Under the pieces are notes generated by a model, which did not search any database, was not told where the DNA came from, and worked only from the letters and a program-made list of their open reading frames with translations. A DNA stretch of 64,000 nt from positions 1 through 64,000 of the forward strand of contig NZ_JAOQMX010000024.1 in the NCBI RefSeq assembly GCF_025960985.1, written 5' to 3'. Positions within the stretch are counted from its first letter, which is position 1, and each line of letters begins with the position of its first letter. This DNA comes from Flavobacterium psychraerolatum. Lineage in GTDB: Bacteria > Bacteroidota > Bacteroidia > Flavobacteriales > Flavobacteriaceae. The translations under genes were made by a program, and so were the position numbers. Below, piece by piece: positions 61,838 to 64,000 of the stretch.

Positions 61838-62689
61838 ATGAAAAATAAATTGGAACCAATCATAGAAGCTTCAGAACTGCTAGCTATACAAAATAGTAGC
61901 AACCTTGTAATTATAGCCGTTACTACAGGCCCCAATGCCAAAGAGCTGTACCAAGAAAAACACTTAGACAATGCTCTTTTTCTAGACTTAAACACACAAT
62001 TGTCCAACATAAAAACAGATTTTGCTCAAGGAGGCCGTCATCCGTTACCCGAAATAGTAGATTTTGCCCATTTGCTCGGCACTATTGGTATTACTTCCAA
62101 TTCGCATGTGGTGGTTTATGATGATAAAAACGGAGCTAATGCTGCCGCACGTTTGTGGTGGATGCTCAAAGCAATTGGACATGAGAACGTTCAAGTATTG
62201 AATGGCGGCATACAAGCGGCTGAGAAAATAGGTTTTCCAATCAATAGTTCTACTGTAATTCCTAAAACGGCAGAAAACTACCCCGCCAAAAACTGGCAAT
62301 TGGGTTTAGTTGCTATCGACGAAGTGGCAAAGAACTCAGAAAACGAAGATTATTTGGTCATCGATGTACGAGAGGCATATCGTTATAGAGGGGAAAGTGA
62401 ACCCATAGATTTGGTTGCAGGACATATTCCTGGATCCGTAAATGTGCCGTTAACCACCAATTTAGATAACGATGGTTTATTTTTGTCTCCATCAATCCTC
62501 AAAGAAAAATACCAAGAAGTAGTAGGGAAAAGAAAACTAGAAAATACAATTGTTCATTGTGGTTCGGGCGTTACTGCTTGCCACACACTACTAGCTATGG
62601 ATTACGCTGGTCTCGAAATCCCTAAATTGTATGTAGGATCCTGGAGCGAATGGTCTCGTAACGATAAAAATATCGCTACAGAATTGTAA
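61838..62689 (+). CDS. Rhodanese-type sulfurtransferase (thiosulfate/3-mercaptopyruvate)
   Basis: 283 residues from the ATG at 61838; an in-frame ATG at 61721 would add 39 residues that do not fit the family and starts right after a terminator. Two rhodanese domains: an inactive N-terminal one (NALFLDLNTQLSNIKTDFAQ, VVVYDDKNGANAARLWWML-like) and a C-terminal one with the active-site loop HCGSGVTACHT (catalytic Cys in CGSGVTAC). CGSGVT is common in bacterial thiosulfate/mercaptopyruvate sulfurtransferases. It moves sulfur to cyanide or thiols in the cytosol. Single gene. Confidence 0.92.
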   Translation: MKNKLEPIIEASELLAIQNSSNLVIIAVTTGPNAKELYQEKHLDNALFLDLNTQLSNIKTDFAQGGRHPLPEIVDFAHLLGTIGITSNSHVVVYDDKNGANAAARLWWMLKAIGHENVQVLNGGIQAAEKIGFPINSSTVIPKTAENYPAKNWQLGLVAIDEVAKNSENEDYLVIDVREAYRYRGESEPIDLVAGHIPGSVNVPLTTNLDNDGLFLSPSILKEKYQEVVGKRKLENTIVHCGSGVTACHTLLAMDYAGLEIPKLYVGSWSEWSRNDKNIATEL

Positions 62690-62870
62690 AGGGATATTTG
62701 GTTTATTTTAAGAGCGCTATGGAAATGAGTATTTTGTCTAAAAAATAATAATGGAATTTTAGGGTAGCAAAATGCTTTACCATAAAATTCATATTGACTT
62801 TTTATTTGGGCTATAATAACTCTTTCAATCCTTAATTGTATTGTACTGTTCAGTATGCTTTGCTTATTGT

Positions 62871-63554
62871 TTAATAAAAAACACAAATATCGTCCAGTTC
62901 TTTTCTTTTTAGATCTGGAACCCAGCATTCGTCTGCGGGATAGCCCACCGGAATCAGCATAAATGGCTTTTCGTTTTCTGGACGTTTTAATGTTTTGGTC
63001 AAGAAGTTCATTGGACTTGGAGTATGTGTCAAACCAACTAGTCCAGCGTTGTGTATGGCAGCTAATAAAAAACCTGTGGCTAGACCCACACTTTCTTGTA
63101 CATAATAATTGTTCCTATTTTTTCCTTCTTCGCCAAATTCATACGTACGTCTAAAAACAATAATTAAATAAGGAGCGATCTCCAGAAACGGCTTTTCCCA
63201 ACCTGTTCCCAACGGTTTTAAATCTTCTAACCAACTGTCAGACATTCTAGATTCGTAACTGTGTCGTTCCTCTTCTTCGGCTGCAATACGGATTTGTTTT
63301 TTGATTTCTGGATTTTCAACTACGCAAAACGTCCAAGGTTGTTTGTGTGCTCCCGAAGGAGCTGTTGAAGCGGTTTTAATTAAATTTTCGATAATTTCGC
63401 GTGGTATCGGTCGGTCAGAAAAAGCCCGTACTGATCGCCTTTTCTCCATTTTTTTATAAAAAAGAATCGATCTCTCTAGTGTATCTTTTTCTTCTAGTTG
63501 AGGTGCGTTGTATTTAATATACGGATGATTATCAATGATTTTATGTTCGCTCAT
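62871..63554 (-). CDS. Nitroreductase family protein
   Basis: About 227 residues from the ATG at 63554 (MSEHKIIDNHPYIKY). FMN-binding signatures are EKRRSVRAFSDRPIPREIIE near 38 and TASTAPSGAHKQPWTFCVVE, then ATGFLLAAIHNAGLVGLTHT and FMLIPVGYPADECWVPD. The long N-terminal lead and length fit the subgroup related to iodotyrosine deiodinase-like and BluB-like reductases; the substrate is not assigned. Converges with the sulfurtransferase gene across a featureless 180-bp gap. Confidence 0.92.
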   Translation of the reverse strand: MSEHKIIDNHPYIKYNAPQLEEKDTLERSILFYKKMEKRRSVRAFSDRPIPREIIENLIKTASTAPSGAHKQPWTFCVVENPEIKKQIRIAAEEEERHSYESRMSDSWLEDLKPLGTGWEKPFLEIAPYLIIVFRRTYEFGEEGKNRNNYYVQESVGLATGFLLAAIHNAGLVGLTHTPSPMNFLTKTLKRPENEKPFMLIPVGYPADECWVPDLKRKELDDICVFY

Positions 63555-63767
63555 TTTTTTTGAATTCAAGTTTTTTTTAAATTGGATAGCAGTATTTGGA
63601 TTTTGGAGGTAGACCTTTTTTAATTGATTTTTTTGAATCTAGTTATTGTTATTTTAAGGCCTATTATCAAATATAGAAAAAATATAGGTATTTTATGGAA
63701 GAATACAAATCTAAAATAGTGATTTGTATACCAAAATTATTTGGGAAATGAATAATGTTGTGATGTA

Positions 63768-63986
63768 TTAAAGGCAAACTTCCTTGTTGAGGGAATCTAT
63801 AGTTTTTTGATAATTTTCATCTTTAAAGTGCTTACTGTAATGCTTAATTAAATCTACAAAATTGGGTTGCTTAGCCCTGATCGCAGTAAGTATCCTTTTT
63901 TGTTTTGGAGAGGAACGAACCAAAATAAAAAAGATACTGCGTAGAGCAGGAGGGATGCTGTTGGAAAACCGACTGTTGTGCTCCTC
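63768..63986 (-). pseudogene. Open frame without ATG, possible gene remnant or 3' end
   Basis: Seventy-two codons are open on the minus strand, bounded by an upstream stop at 63987-63989 and ending in TAA at 63768-63770. The translation is coding-like (RILTAIRAKQPNFVDLIKHY, then SKHFKDENYQKTIDSLNKEV) but has no ATG and no family I recognise. It may be the end of a decayed gene. The remainder of 63555-64000 shows nothing else. Confidence 0.3.
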
Positions 63987-64000
63987 TTAATCCTAATGCT

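Overview
The window looks like chromosomal DNA of a Flavobacteriaceae bacterium, most likely Flavobacterium or a close relative. The evidence is low GC, Bacteroidota promoter boxes of the TAnnTTTG type, few Shine-Dalgarno sites, and family members typical of that group: DUF4290, DUF3276, DUF4199, a START-like AHSA1 protein, a GlmU-like nucleotidyltransferase, PorT-type barrels, and murA, recQ, fmt and xerD with flavobacterial protein sequences.

Left part (1-12.7 kb): a tRNA-Met(CAT) has a truncated phage-type integrase just beyond its 3' end, a scar of an integrated element. Housekeeping genes follow: a START-like protein, a class IV aminotransferase, YqgE/AlgH, HU, an operon of P-loop ATPase-recQ-fmt, a DUF493-DUF4290-murA run, a CDF metal exporter, an S41 lipoprotein peptidase and aroQ. 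From 12.8 to 18.4 kb there is an envelope block: two small PorT-like barrels flanking a large barrel/coiled-coil protein and its downstream OmpA-domain partner. XerD, RNase Y, a structured RNA that looks like 6S RNA, zapA and a coiled-coil partner follow.

Middle (22-40.4 kb): an M23 peptidase, a TonB-dependent receptor and an EF-hand lipoprotein; DUF2971; an MsbA-like exporter; a phosphohexose mutase; a GT2 glycosyltransferase; ribosomal protein L31 type B; a GlmU-like protein; an alanine/sodium symporter; an ABC-F protein; a small GNAT and an alpha/beta hydrolase.

Accessory block (40.4-50.2 kb, all on the minus strand): this is the unusual part. It holds three separate proteins with FtsZ/tubulin-family sequence. 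One is a GTPase-domain-only protein with a ruined nucleotide signature (48412-49119), one is a C-terminal-domain-only protein (41174-41635), and one is an FtsZ-like protein lacking the nucleotide-binding N-terminal half (40417-41136). Between them lie a repeat-like protein, a metallophosphatase, two tandem AT-rich DUF262 proteins of the GmrSD restriction type, and gene debris. A WYL regulator sits upstream. I propose this as a candidate undescribed split FtsZ-like system, possibly interrupted by a defence cassette.

Right part (50.2-64 kb): a thioredoxin-like protein; a CsaA-type tRNA-binding protein whose original start region carries an in-frame stop; an RBBP9-type hydrolase; a cNMP/CBS/DUF294 protein with a DnaQ-like exonuclease; a P-type ATPase; an MscS channel; DUF3276; an ABC exporter; a rhodanese-type sulfurtransferase; and a nitroreductase. 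A family of short structured intergenic repeats recurs at about 10.2, 12.1, 31.9, 52.0 and 61.2 kb. No CRISPR array, rRNA or intact insertion sequence was seen.
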